63,118 bases of DNA, taken from the IMG/VR virus record IMGVR_UViG_3300010042_000001, positions 1 through 63,118 of that record. One strand, 5' to 3'. The first letter of the stretch is position 1, and each line of letters begins with the position of its first letter. The notes under the pieces were generated by a model that was not told where the DNA came from, searched no databases, and saw nothing but the letters and a program-made list of their open reading frames with translations. This document shows positions 7,758 through 15,883 of this stretch, piece by piece. The position numbers and the translations under genes were made by a program. This stretch comes from a virus.

Positions 7758-8363
7758 TCAATTCCTGGGGCCTACTTGGTCCCAGCACCAGGCAGGCAGG
7801 CTGCTGCCGGCCGGCGCGGCGGCCACGGGGAGCGGCTGCGGGAACTTCTGGTCTCCCATGTGGTGCTCTGCGACGAATGCGATCCGACCCACCCAAAAGC
7901 TCAGATCCTCGGGCTCCGAATACTTCGGCAGGTGACCGCAGCGAACCAGTGGAACCCACAAACCAAAGCGAGCCTTCACGATGGCCTTGCACAGCGCCTC
8001 GGGCTGGTTGCGGCCGGTGGCCGTGGCCTCGGACAGCCGGAACTCCGGCCTGTTCACCGCGAGCTGCACACGAACGGCCCAGCGTGTGCCGTTACCACCA
8101 ACCGCCTCGACCAACTCGCATTGCTCGATCAGGTGTTGGAACCAGCGGCCTGGTCGAGACGGGCGATACCACTCCCACATCCGGCCTTCGCCTTCGGTGG
8201 TCTCTTCGTCGCAATAGTTCTCCGGGTCCCACTCGTGCTCGAAGGCCGGTTGACCGGTGATGGGGCGCAGCACCAGCCGACCTGAGCCGGGTATCGCGAC
8301 CGCTGCAGCCACCCAGAAATCCAGGGTTGGGCCGGCAAGAATACCATCTACGTAGACTTTCAC
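7758..8363 (-). CDS. DUF2591/NinX-like phage protein (tentative)
   Basis: 201 residues. The N-terminus (MKVYVDGILAGPTLDFWVA) and the closing SFWVGRIAFVAEHHMGDQ resemble the two ends of the DUF2591 (NinX-like) phage family, as I remember it. The middle is longer than usual for that family. Last gene of the leftward early operon, just downstream of the Mor-like regulator. Function unknown in any case. Confidence 0.55.
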   Translation of the reverse strand: MKVYVDGILAGPTLDFWVAAAVAIPGSGRLVLRPITGQPAFEHEWDPENYCDEETTEGEGRMWEWYRPSRPGRWFQHLIEQCELVEAVGGNGTRWAVRVQLAVNRPEFRLSEATATGRNQPEALCKAIVKARFGLWVPLVRCGHLPKYSEPEDLSFWVGRIAFVAEHHMGDQKFPQPLPVAAAPAGSSLPAWCWDQVGPRN

Positions 8364-8452
8364 GTTACATTCTCCGTTTTCAATAGGGGTTCAAGAAGGC
8401 CCCTGTCTTCGTTCAAGCTACCACCCCACTACCTTCGCCACAGACCCACCTT

Positions 8453-8932
8453 CTACCCCTGCGGTAATTCGTCTGGGACGGCATCCTCCACCAGAATGGA
8501 CCCCCCATTTTTGTGGGGCGTTTTTTCGGGGAGTTTTGGCCTACCCCTTTTTGTGGGGGCAATTGGTGGGATCAATCCGGCCACCTCCAATTCCCGGCAG
8601 ATTTGCTGGACCCGTCTTTCGCTCATGCGAACGTGGACCGAAATGTGCTGGGTGGGGAGGCCGGCCTGCAGCAGCTCGCCGATTTGCTGGCGCTGCGTCC
8701 AGACCTCGTACTGCTGCAGCCGAGGAATACTCAGGTGCTTCCCTCCCCATTCCTGGGTGAGCTTTTTCGCGGACGATTCGCCCAGTAGCGCGACCAGGTG
8801 GTGGCCGTCCTTGACCGTCTTCGGGATGTAGCACTTGTGGAGGTCGCCGTACCACGCGGCCAACCGGATCGTTGCGGAGAAGCCAATGAGGGCCGAAATG
8901 TCGTCGAGCGTTGTGTTCTTTAGCGTCATCAT
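8453..8932 (-). CDS. Mor-like transcriptional activator
   Basis: 159 residues. It shows the Mor/C-family layout: an N-terminal helical domain (DDISALIGFSATIRLAAWYG), the LVALLGESSAKKLTQEWGG core, SIPR, and a C-terminal helix-turn-helix (HISVHVRMSERRVQQICREL). Mor of phage Mu and its relatives activate middle or late promoters that lack a -35 by binding just upstream of the -10. AAAGGAAAG precedes the ATG; a second ATG at 8929 is equally possible. The paired promoters at 54900 and 59223 are the natural targets (inference). Confidence 0.75.
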   Translation of the reverse strand: MMTLKNTTLDDISALIGFSATIRLAAWYGDLHKCYIPKTVKDGHHLVALLGESSAKKLTQEWGGKHLSIPRLQQYEVWTQRQQIGELLQAGLPTQHISVHVRMSERRVQQICRELEVAGLIPPIAPTKRGRPKLPEKTPHKNGGSILVEDAVPDELPQG

Positions 8933-8948
8933 CTTTCCTTTGTTAGTC

Positions 8949-9067
8949 TTAGCGTTCCAGACGCATTCGACGCATTTGGGGCACTTTTCCTAAACTCTTT
9001 CTATGCATACAGGGAACAATAGTAAAAGTGGGTCAAATGCGTCGAATGCGTCGAAAACTAACGCTAA
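8949..9067. promoter_or_regulatory. Inverted iteron-like region between regulator and primase
   Basis: Two tandem 9-mers (GACGCATTC 8960, GACGCATTT 8969) are mirrored by AAATGCGTC 9035 and GAATGCGTC 9044. They lie within 29-bp arms (8960-8988, 9024-9052) that match at 26 of 29 positions. Outside these, TTAGCGTT (8949-8956) mirrors AACGCTAA (9060-9067). The centre contains TATGCATA. The right end overlaps the primase stop codon. P4-type initiators bind short repeats near their gene, so this could be an origin or an operator. Confidence 0.6.
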
Positions 9068-11652
9068 ACATCATCGAAATCGTCAGGTGTAACGCTACGC
9101 AGGGCAATTCCCCTCCGACACCGCACATCCTTCGCGTCCTTCATCGCCGGAAAACGCTGCTCCAATTTCCGACCAAGAGCCGTGCTCGACTTCACAAAAT
9201 GGAGGTTTCCACGGTTTTTTGCGAACAATTCCCAGCTCGCCCACAGGTCCACGGAGGGCGTCAACGCTGACTGATCCGTTACCACACAGCATTCGTCCAG
9301 CCACTCGGCCAGCAGATCCATCTGACCACGGTAAGCCTCGCGAGCCTCCTTGATCGCCGGAGGCGGGGCCAGGCCCTCCTTCTGGTATTTCAGTCCGGCA
9401 CGGACGAACCTGGCCAGGATGCCCGGCATTTCTGCACGCAGCTTTTCCACCCGTTTCTCGTCCTTGGCCACGGTCTTGTCGGCCTCAAAGTTGCGCTCGA
9501 AGGGCAGCAGCACCAGGCGGCGCCAGATACCGTTGTCGGTGCCGCGCACGATGGGCTTGTGGTTCGTTGGCATGAACACCGTCCAGGTCGGGATGATCTC
9601 CAGGGACTTTTTGGCATGCACGCCGCGCGCCGTGATGGCATCACCACCCGTCATGCTTTTAATCGCCCCTTCGCGCAGCTCGCCGTTTTCGTCCGGCTCG
9701 TTCACATACACGAACCGCGCGCCACGCAGCCTGACCAGATCCTCGCGGGGCCCGCCGGCATTACCGCCAATGGCATCGCGCACAAAGCTGCCGGCCTCCG
9801 CGCTCTTGGCATAGGCGCCGAAGACCTCGCGCGCTACACCGTAAAGCGTTGACTTGCCATTGCTCCCATTGCCAAACGGGATGATCAGCACGTCGGCAGT
9901 CGGGTTGCCTTGCAGAGCGTAGCCCAGCGTGCGCAGAAAGAAATTCGCCATGGGCCCGTCGCCGAAAAAGCAGTCGAGCACAGTGCTGTCGAACACAGGG
10001 CACTTCGCCAGGGGGTCGTACTCGCAACCGGCCACCATGGTGATCCGCAGCTCGGGGTCGGGATCGAGCAGTGCGCCGGACCGCAGATCCACAATGCCGT
10101 TCTTCACGCCGAGCAGATAGCTGTGCTTGTCCAGCTCGCGCGCCGGAGTGGCGACCCGTGGATCGCTACACGCCAGCTTGATCATGTTGCTCACCATCTT
10201 CGCCTGTTGGCTGATCGAGCAGAATAAGAAGAACTCGCTCGGGTCGTCGTGATCGGCGGCCTCGGCCGGCAGGTTGCGCACCGTCTCCTTTGCCAGGTGC
10301 TCGATCTCTACGTCTACGGCGGGCCGCCAGTACACCCCAGTCCACATGTACCAACTGCCCTCTTCGGGCACATACATCAGGCCGTCGCCGTAGCGGTCCA
10401 GCATGCGCTCCGCGTTCCCGAACTCGGTAAGCGGGCGGCGCGACTGGACAGTGCTTTGCCGGCGGCCCAGCACCAGCTCGCGCGCCTGGCCAATGGGCAG
10501 GTTGTGGCCAGTCAGGGCCTTGTACCGCTCCTGGAAAAGGGTGACCGCGTTGGAGCGCAAGAGCTGGTCGTCCGGCAACAAGCTGCGCAGGTGCTCCAGG
10601 AACTTCGTTCCCCCGAGGGTGGGGAGGTCTGCTACCTCGGCGATGGCCGCTTTGATGGCGTCCACGCTCTCCAGCTTGTGGGCGTGCTCGGCGTCGCGCT
10701 TCTCCTGGCCAGCGATCTTGATCAGCCAGCGCAGCGTGGTGCTCGCGCCGGAGTACCGGCCGAACGACTCCCATTTGTAGTCGTACTGGTTGGGCTTGTC
10801 CTTGTCGCTGCGCGCCCCATAGTCGCGCCACAAGTCCAGCGCGTCGTCTTCGTGCTCGGTGCCCGCGAACTCGTGGTGGAGGGCCGCGCCGACCTGGACC
10901 CACGTGTCGTAGGAATCACCGTCGTTGGCCATGTGCGCCATCAGCTCGCGCACGTCCTCAATCGACATGTCCGTCTTGTTGGAGAGCAGGGCCAGGTCGT
11001 CCACCTCGCCGACCACGGCCAGCGCAGTGCCCGACTTGCCGACGATCTCCACGCCACTCGTGCCGCGCGCCAGACGGGCTACCTCCGCGAGCAAGGCGTT
11101 CACCTGGTCCTCGGTGATCTCGGGCAGATCGGCGGCCGGCATGTTGACCATGCCATCCATGAGATCGACCCACTCGTAGTCGTTGCCCGTGTCGGGATGC
11201 TGATGGTAGGCCACGAACTGCTGCCCGAGGCCCAGGATCTCCACCTGCTGCTCGTTCTTTTTGCCTGATGGTTTCAGTGGGTCGGTCGGATCGTAGAACT
11301 GCACGCTGGCGCCCTTGGCCCAGCCGCTCGACGCAGCACGGTACACCAGCATTACGCGCGGCGCGGCCCCCACCCGTTGGATCGTGCTGCCCAGGTGCTG
11401 CTCGCACCAGTCGATGACCTTGGGGCCGATGGTGGGGTGGCTGATATCGACGTCCACGCCGACGATGGGCCACTGCCCTTGGCCACACAGCACACCCACT
11501 CCGTGGTCCCGCCACTGGGTGAGGTCGTGGGCCGTGAGGCGGGCATTTTGCCAGCCCTTTATCTGGGGGAATTTCTTGCCGCGTGGTAGCGGCAGGACGA
11601 GATAACCGTTGTCAATGAGTTGCTTGCCATAGGTCTTGAGGTGGTCGGTCAT
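9064..11652 (-). CDS. Primase-polymerase / D5-type helicase
   Basis: 862 residues: the replicative primase-helicase. The N-terminal part (to about 200) looks like the bifunctional primase/polymerase fold, with the VGVDVDISHPT acidic motif. A PriCT_2-like segment follows (DDVRELMAH-type region near 230-320). The C-terminal half is a D5/P4-type SF3 ATPase with Walker A GNGSNGKST at 594-602 and the downstream FMPTNHKP and GIWRRLVLLPF motifs. It is transcribed leftward while most other replication genes are rightward. The last residues (DDFDDV) are acidic. Confidence 0.9.
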   Translation of the reverse strand: MTDHLKTYGKQLIDNGYLVLPLPRGKKFPQIKGWQNARLTAHDLTQWRDHGVGVLCGQGQWPIVGVDVDISHPTIGPKVIDWCEQHLGSTIQRVGAAPRVMLVYRAASSGWAKGASVQFYDPTDPLKPSGKKNEQQVEILGLGQQFVAYHQHPDTGNDYEWVDLMDGMVNMPAADLPEITEDQVNALLAEVARLARGTSGVEIVGKSGTALAVVGEVDDLALLSNKTDMSIEDVRELMAHMANDGDSYDTWVQVGAALHHEFAGTEHEDDALDLWRDYGARSDKDKPNQYDYKWESFGRYSGASTTLRWLIKIAGQEKRDAEHAHKLESVDAIKAAIAEVADLPTLGGTKFLEHLRSLLPDDQLLRSNAVTLFQERYKALTGHNLPIGQARELVLGRRQSTVQSRRPLTEFGNAERMLDRYGDGLMYVPEEGSWYMWTGVYWRPAVDVEIEHLAKETVRNLPAEAADHDDPSEFFLFCSISQQAKMVSNMIKLACSDPRVATPARELDKHSYLLGVKNGIVDLRSGALLDPDPELRITMVAGCEYDPLAKCPVFDSTVLDCFFGDGPMANFFLRTLGYALQGNPTADVLIIPFGNGSNGKSTLYGVAREVFGAYAKSAEAGSFVRDAIGGNAGGPREDLVRLRGARFVYVNEPDENGELREGAIKSMTGGDAITARGVHAKKSLEIIPTWTVFMPTNHKPIVRGTDNGIWRRLVLLPFERNFEADKTVAKDEKRVEKLRAEMPGILARFVRAGLKYQKEGLAPPPAIKEAREAYRGQMDLLAEWLDECCVVTDQSALTPSVDLWASWELFAKNRGNLHFVKSSTALGRKLEQRFPAMKDAKDVRCRRGIALRSVTPDDFDDV

Positions 11653-11670
11653 TCGTTGCTCGGTATCGTT

Positions 11671-11889
11671 CTATCGCAAGGCCGCCGGGTCGTGGCCACA
11701 GTAATCGGAGGGAGCTGGATTCTCGTCGAAGTCCACGCCCATCGCGCCGCACCAGGGGCACCGTGTCGGTTCGGACTCGTCCATTTCGGCCTGTCGTGCG
11801 GCCACGTCGTGCCGTGGGCCAACCGGGTCGCGCGAGGGGAAACGCTGCTCGAATCTCAGGGCTCGGGTTAGGTGAATCAGCTTGATCAT
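11671..11889 (-). CDS. Small zinc-binding-type protein
   Basis: 72 residues. A CPWCGA motif followed later by C-G-H (DYCGHD) suggests a metal site. GGGGGA lies 6 bases before the ATG at 11889, which overlaps the preceding stop. Probably a small regulatory or adaptor protein; function unknown. Confidence 0.65.
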   Translation of the reverse strand: MIKLIHLTRALRFEQRFPSRDPVGPRHDVAARQAEMDESEPTRCPWCGAMGVDFDENPAPSDYCGHDPAALR

Positions 11890-12224
11890 GCTTCGTCCCC
11901 CGGCCGCCGGTCGTGCGCCCTCGCCAGATAGCCCTCTCGCAGCTTGGCGTGCAGGCCCACCGGCCACCACTGCACGAAGCCCCGCGACTTCTCGGCCGGT
12001 ATACGCACCGCAAGCCCCAGGTCCACCAGCTCCTGCAGCCGCTGACGGGCCAGGGCGTTCGCGCAGAACAGCGGCACGTGCCAGGTTCGCACGCCGTACC
12101 GCACACAGGCTTGCGTGTCATCGGCCAATGCGACCAGAGTGGCCAGGTTCTCGGTGCCACCGGAGAACTGCATGAGGCAAGCGCTGGTGAGCTTGTGCAG
12201 GTTGAGTTTTTGACGGTCGTTCAT
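11886..12224 (-). CDS. Unknown protein of the early operon
   Basis: 112 residues, starting MNDRQKLNLHKLTSACLMQF. The ATG overlaps the preceding stop (ATGA). A helical region is followed by a RIPAEKSRGFVQWWPVG stretch, which could be a small winged-helix-like domain, though I cannot assign it. No enzyme motif. Confidence 0.65.
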   Translation of the reverse strand: MNDRQKLNLHKLTSACLMQFSGGTENLATLVALADDTQACVRYGVRTWHVPLFCANALARQRLQELVDLGLAVRIPAEKSRGFVQWWPVGLHAKLREGYLARAHDRRPGDEA

Positions 12225-12373
12225 ACGTAGGGCCCCGCAGCGATAAGTGCGACCGCCCACGCGAAGAGGAACAGACTGCCCAACGGCGAGCGGTCGGAGA
12301 GGTGCGCGGCCATGAGCAGCAGGCCGGCGGCCCACAGGGCTAGGAGAATGTTGATCCAGTCGGTTGCGGTCAT
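12221..12373 (-). CDS. 50-residue membrane protein
   Basis: Two hydrophobic segments (WINILLALWAAGLLLMAA and LFLFAWAVALIAAG) separated by a short SDRSPLG loop: a hairpin membrane protein. Start and stop both overlap neighbours by ATGA. It forms a coupled pair with the membrane protein at 12370-12522. Function unknown. Confidence 0.65.
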   Translation of the reverse strand: MTATDWINILLALWAAGLLLMAAHLSDRSPLGSLFLFAWAVALIAAGPYV

Positions 12374-12522
12374 TTGGCTTGCTCCATCAGAAACAGAATC
12401 AACAGTACGCTCGCCGCGCCACATACTTTCGGCCATGGGCCTCTGTTTTTAGGGTCGATCAGGTCAAGCCAGCCAACCATAAAAAGCACCCAGGCGAGGC
12501 ACCACAACAGAGCGGTGCTCAC
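12370..12522 (-). CDS. 50-residue membrane protein, GTG start
   Basis: Starts at GTG 12522, which overlaps the preceding stop (GTGA). An N-terminal hydrophobic segment (LLWCLAWVLFMVGWLDL), a basic proline-containing loop and a second one (ASVLLILFLME) give the same two-segment layout as its neighbour at 12221. The two may form a heteromer. Confidence 0.6.
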   Translation of the reverse strand: MSTALLWCLAWVLFMVGWLDLIDPKNRGPWPKVCGAASVLLILFLMEQAK

Positions 12523-12773
12523 GCCGGACCCCCAATCTGCGGGGGCACCACAAACGCCACACCCTCCTGCTGGTGGATCTGCTCGGCCAGGCGGTCCTCC
12601 ACGAACTGCGATTCGGTAAAGGTCATCTGCTCAGTGGCCCCGTGGCACCACACGGTGATGGTGCGCGTTGCCGCTATCCAATCGCACCGGACTTCGATGG
12701 CGTCCACATGCTCGTTGCACACGGCGCAGCGGATGCGCAACAGGGGCTCGTTGGGGGCGAGGTTGAACATCAT
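12519..12773 (-). CDS. Small cysteine-containing protein
   Basis: 84 residues. CAVC near residue 18 and further C and H residues (IRCAVCNEHVD...VWCHG) may bind metal. The ATG at 12773 overlaps the preceding stop. Member of the tightly packed early operon; function unknown. Confidence 0.65.
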   Translation of the reverse strand: MMFNLAPNEPLLRIRCAVCNEHVDAIEVRCDWIAATRTITVWCHGATEQMTFTESQFVEDRLAEQIHQQEGVAFVVPPQIGGPA

Positions 12774-13027
12774 GCCGGCTCTCCGAACCGCGCCACAACC
12801 TTCGCCCACGAACTGCGCTTACAGTCCACGAACCAGCGCACCTGGCCGACCTGTTGTGGGCCATCGAGCGTGTTGCGCGTCACCCAGTTGCCCTCGGCCT
12901 GCACCGTGATGCCGTTGATCACTCGCGTGACCGTCACACCAAACACCATACGCACGCCGCTGCTCGGCAGCTCCAGCGCCTTGATCCGCATGTTGCGCAG
13001 CTCACCCGTCGCTTTCATTTTCGCCAT
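12770..13027 (-). CDS. Small basic protein, unknown
   Basis: 85 residues starting MAKMKATGELRN. Predicted beta-rich (VRMVFGVTVTRVINGITVQ). I use the ATG at 13027 because it sits close behind the preceding gene; the earlier in-frame ATG at 13042 lies deeper in that gene. No family seen. Confidence 0.6.
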   Translation of the reverse strand: MAKMKATGELRNMRIKALELPSSGVRMVFGVTVTRVINGITVQAEGNWVTRNTLDGPQQVGQVRWFVDCKRSSWAKVVARFGEPA

Positions 13028-13158
13028 ACATCCTCCAACCATGCGGTTTCGATTTCAACCTGTCGGCAGATCCACAGCCACAGGGCCTTGGTAAGCAGGC
13101 ACGCCAGCACCAGGATGGCCAGGAGCAGCGCGGTGAAGATCAGCAGGTGCTCGATCAT
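13015..13158 (-). CDS. 47-residue single-span membrane protein
   Basis: One hydrophobic segment (HLLIFTALLLAILVLACLL) followed by a short charged tail. GAGG lies 9 bases before the ATG, which overlaps the preceding stop. A tiny membrane protein of unknown role. Confidence 0.6.
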   Translation of the reverse strand: MIEHLLIFTALLLAILVLACLLTKALWLWICRQVEIETAWLEDVWRK

Positions 13159-13481
13159 CGTTCGTAACCTCGTGGGCCGGGGTCGGTCCACATGTCCCGC
13201 TCGGCTGACCGCACGTGGCCTTCGGGCTTTGGCAGAGGCTGCACATCCACACCCAGCGCCACCGGCGGCATCGTCTGGCCAACGACCGACAGTTGCACTG
13301 CATGGCCAGCGTTCAGTGCAGCCAGTTCCTCGGGTGTCGGCACCCAGTAGCTGACCACCGCCGGCACGCCGTCCCACAGTACACGGGTGACGGGCAGCGC
13401 GTCGCAAGGCAGCTTGCTCTGGTCCCAGCCGGCCGGAGCGCCGAGCATCAGGTTTGTCGTTGGGTGTTTGGTGTGGTTCAT
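13155..13481 (-). CDS. Unknown protein of the early operon
   Basis: 108 residues, with AGGA 6 bases before the ATG. Contains VVSYWVPTPEELAALNAGHAV, a segment seen in small phage proteins that often precede metabolic or regulatory genes, but I cannot assign a role. The C-terminus is polar. Confidence 0.65.
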   Translation of the reverse strand: MNHTKHPTTNLMLGAPAGWDQSKLPCDALPVTRVLWDGVPAVVSYWVPTPEELAALNAGHAVQLSVVGQTMPPVALGVDVQPLPKPEGHVRSAERDMWTDPGPRGYER

Positions 13482-13483
13482 AG

Positions 13484-13795
13484 CTATCCTTTCGGCACCC
13501 GCTCCACCACAGTGATGCAGCGAACGAGGTTGGGTTGAATACGGTACATGTGCAGGGCCTCGGCCTCTGTGGCGGGCCGCCATGCGTACTGGACGCGCGT
13601 GCGCTGCTGCCACTCGACCTCTACCGGCACCTGGGCCGTGCGCAGATGGGCCAGGGGTGCGCCTGGCTTCGTGGCGTCCTCCAGGCCGGCAATGGCCGCG
13701 TCGAAAACGGCGTTGTCGTCGGTCAGGTACTTGTTCCTTCGGAACCCGCACATGAACATGGCCAGCAGGCCACGGGTGTGTTCCCAGGAGGTCAT
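13484..13795 (-). CDS. Unknown protein of the early operon
   Basis: 103 residues from the ATG at 13795, which overlaps the preceding stop. Contains GFRRNKYLTDDNAVFDAAIAG and a YAWRPATEAEALHMYR segment. Mixed alpha/beta composition; no catalytic motif recognised. Confidence 0.6.
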   Translation of the reverse strand: MTSWEHTRGLLAMFMCGFRRNKYLTDDNAVFDAAIAGLEDATKPGAPLAHLRTAQVPVEVEWQQRTRVQYAWRPATEAEALHMYRIQPNLVRCITVVERVPKG

Positions 13796-14100
13796 GGCCG
13801 AAACCCCCGGCGCTCGTGCTTCCACTGCGCCTCGCGCCGCTTGGGCGCTGGTGGCACGATGGCAAAGAATTCCTCGGCCCGCAACCGGCCCTTGTCCATT
13901 GCGGCGCACATGGCCAACATCGCAGCGGTGCTGATGCCGAGACCATCCACCACGAGGGTCATGTCCCGGCCGCCGCCGATGATGCGCGCGCCGGCCTGCA
14001 GCGGCTGGGCCAACGTCACGGTGAGGCCCTTAACATCCAGCACCTCGGACAAGTTGCCATCGGCGTCGATCAGGACGACGGTTCCGTGGTTGCTGCTCAT
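13792..14100 (-). CDS. Unknown protein of the early operon
   Basis: 102 residues. The N-terminal half is beta-rich and glycine-containing (VVLIDADGNLSEVLDVKG, ARIIGGGRDMTLVV); the C-terminus is basic. The start overlaps the preceding stop (ATGA). Function unknown. Confidence 0.6.
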   Translation of the reverse strand: MSSNHGTVVLIDADGNLSEVLDVKGLTVTLAQPLQAGARIIGGGRDMTLVVDGLGISTAAMLAMCAAMDKGRLRAEEFFAIVPPAPKRREAQWKHERRGFRP

Positions 14101-14411
14101 GGCAATTCCCCAGTCGCGACGAAGTGCTGCAGCGCCGGCAGCAGCTCGGCCACCTGCTGACGCGACAGATGCATGCGGGTGGTCAAGAACACGGCGTCGG
14201 GGATAGGGTACGGCACCCAGCCCACGGTCTCTGCCGTCTGCACGCCGTGCTGCGCCGCCTGCGAGGCCAGGATCTGTGGATCAGCGCTGGTCACCCCGAG
14301 CCATACCTTGTTTTCCGTTGCTGCGCTGCTCTTTTGCAGGCTGCAACCGGCACCGTTGGCGTCCTTGAACGTGAACAGCCGGAAACCTCGGGCGGTAGTT
14401 GTGCGGTTCAT
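14097..14411 (-). CDS. Unknown protein of the early operon
   Basis: 104 residues beginning MNRTTTARGFRLFTFKD. The C-terminal part (LSRQQVAELLPALQHFVATGEL) is helical. Stop overlaps the next start; the start overlaps the stop of the gene before. No family recognised. Confidence 0.6.
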   Translation of the reverse strand: MNRTTTARGFRLFTFKDANGAGCSLQKSSAATENKVWLGVTSADPQILASQAAQHGVQTAETVGWVPYPIPDAVFLTTRMHLSRQQVAELLPALQHFVATGELP

Positions 14412-14656
14412 GGCTTCGCATCCCCATTGAACTTACCGCCGTTCCTGAGCCGGCCACGTGCCGCTTGTACCAGGTCAGCCGCGAACAACAGCGCCTCGTC
14501 CGGCGTCATTTCCATGCGCAGGGCGCCCACGTCGTTGATCGTGCGCTTGTCGAGGAACAACACGGAGATACCTGGGTCTCCGACCATGCGGACATGGGGC
14601 TGCTGGGTCTCGACCACCTGGGCCGATTTGAGGTTGAAATTCTTTTCGACTTGCAT
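14408..14656 (-). CDS. Small protein, unknown
   Basis: 82 residues. An N-terminal beta region is followed by MTPDEALLFAADLVQAARGRLR, a helix common in small phage proteins. Starts 3 bases after the neighbouring gene. Function unknown. Confidence 0.6.
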   Translation of the reverse strand: MQVEKNFNLKSAQVVETQQPHVRMVGDPGISVLFLDKRTINDVGALRMEMTPDEALLFAADLVQAARGRLRNGGKFNGDAKP

Positions 14657-14659
14657 GAG

Positions 14660-15163
14660 TCAGTCCTTGCAGTTTTCGGGCAGGCTGCTGAATGCAACCT
14701 TAAATGGGATCACCTTGGCATCCGCTGGCAGGCCCGTCTTGGGGTCGATGGGAATGGGCACAGCAGTCCAGCCCTCACCCCATCCGTCAACCGGCTTGAA
14801 ATAGGGGGCGCCCGTGAGTGGGTTGATCGGTGGGATACCGGCCTCTTCGTACTCACGCAGCTCGGCTAGGCGCTCGACAACACCTTGTACCAGGCTCTTG
14901 CCACGAACGTTCTGGTGGCGGCCGGTAGGTGTCGAGACGAGCACGGTACGCGCAGCAGGGAACGGTGTCGCACGCGCGCCGACTGATTTCATGCGCTCGA
15001 TCATTTCTTTCTGATACTGCTTCGGCTCCCAGTTGATGACGCCTGCCGTCGAGCCAGTGCCCAATGCTGCCAATTGCAGCAAGGCCGAGGTCGGTGCGTC
15101 GTAGGTCTCCAGGTCGAACCCGATGGTTCGGCGCTTCTGCAAGCGACGTTGATGTGCGTTCAT
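14660..15163 (-). CDS. Unknown protein of the early operon
   Basis: 167 residues. I use the ATG at 15163 in the ATGA overlap with the upstream gene. The middle is helical (YQKEMIERMKSVGA) and the C-terminus is proline-rich with several PIxPxTG-like turns. No assignment. Confidence 0.65.
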   Translation of the reverse strand: MNAHQRRLQKRRTIGFDLETYDAPTSALLQLAALGTGSTAGVINWEPKQYQKEMIERMKSVGARATPFPAARTVLVSTPTGRHQNVRGKSLVQGVVERLAELREYEEAGIPPINPLTGAPYFKPVDGWGEGWTAVPIPIDPKTGLPADAKVIPFKVAFSSLPENCKD

Positions 15164-15381
15164 AGCAGCTCGCTCCAGTCCTTGGCTTCCCACGCAGTCA
15201 TGCCCCGGCAAGCGCTGCACAGGCCGTCATAGGACGAGCCGTACCCCTGGCCACAGCCCTTGCACACCTGCTGGCCAGGATTGCGACGGCTGTACACGGG
15301 GCGGCGGTTGGCTACAGAGACCGCGTTGGCTCGGTTGCCTGCGCGGCCACGGCGGTTACCGGATTGGTTGTTGCGGCTCAT
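15160..15381 (-). CDS. Zinc-ribbon protein
   Basis: 73 residues: a very basic, arginine/asparagine-rich N-terminus, then CKGCGQGYGSSYDGLCSACRG, two CxxC knuckles that should bind one zinc. Small zinc ribbons like this usually act as nucleic-acid adaptors. The start at 15381 lies 4 bases after the stop of the preceding gene. Confidence 0.7.
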   Translation of the reverse strand: MSRNNQSGNRRGRAGNRANAVSVANRRPVYSRRNPGQQVCKGCGQGYGSSYDGLCSACRGMTAWEAKDWSELL

Positions 15382-15385
15382 GGCA

Positions 15386-15700
15386 TCACCGTGGTTCGGG
15401 TGGTGGAACAGCGGTCGGGTGAACGGACTTGTGCGCTTCGAGCTTTTTGCGCATGCGTTCAACGCGATAGCCGGCGGCCACGTAGCGGTCACGTGCTTTC
15501 TCGTACTTGGTTTGTAGCGCGTCTACGCCTTCCCGCCAAGTCTGAAACAACTCGTCCTCGCGGCGGTAGAACCCGGCTTCGTCGCGCAGGGTGCCGTACG
15601 ACGAGTTGATTTCTACGATGGATATCAACCGGACATTACCGGCGCTGGTGAGCAACCATGCGCGGCAGGGTAGCTGATTTTGTTTGAGGTTATTGAACAA
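15386..15700 (-). CDS. Coiled-coil protein, TTG start
   Basis: 104 residues, with a long charged helix in the C-terminal half (ALQTKYEKARDRYVAAGYRV). The start is TTG at 15700, with AGGAAAGG 8-15 bases upstream; no ATG or GTG fits better. First gene downstream of the operator-promoter at 15842-15869 and its structured leader. Confidence 0.65.
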   Translation of the reverse strand: MFNNLKQNQLPCRAWLLTSAGNVRLISIVEINSSYGTLRDEAGFYRREDELFQTWREGVDALQTKYEKARDRYVAAGYRVERMRKKLEAHKSVHPTAVPPPEPR

Positions 15701-15721
15701 GGCTGGCGACCTTTCCTGATC

Positions 15722-15804
15722 GCCGCGTGGTGGAGGCCCGAGAGTGGTGCGCCAGCGTTACCCCATCAATGCAGAAAGGGGCTCTCGGACCCCCGCCACG
15801 CGGC
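15722..15804 (-). ncRNA. Structured 5' leader with a long three-way-junction hairpin
   Basis: On the leftward transcript GCCGCGTGG and CCACGCGGC pair (9 bp), followed inward by a 10-bp helix (15735-15744 with 15782-15791, one G-U). The apical part holds two further hairpins: TGG/CCA (15745-15754) and CCCC/GGGG (15761-15764, 15778-15781). It lies between promoter and start codon of the 15700 gene. The fold is riboswitch-like, but no known class is recognised. Confidence 0.5.
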
Positions 15805-15841
15805 TCTGCAGACGTGATGGTTTAGGGATGCTGGCGAGGTC

Positions 15842-15869
15842 AGTATATCGCAATCGCTAAAAAAGTCAC
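15842..15869 (-). promoter_or_regulatory. Leftward promoter with operator
   Basis: On the minus strand GTGACT (15869-15864), a 16-bp spacer and TATACT (15847-15842). The spacer is the operator copy TATCGCAATCGCTAAA (15846-15861 on plus). Same architecture as the promoter at 231-258. Should drive 15700 leftward. Confidence 0.7.
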
Positions 15870-15883
15870 GCTCGTTTACAACT

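Noticed and set aside
8949-9067. CRISPR-like repeats
   Set aside because: Repeats are only 9 bp, two direct plus two inverted, without spacers of constant length.
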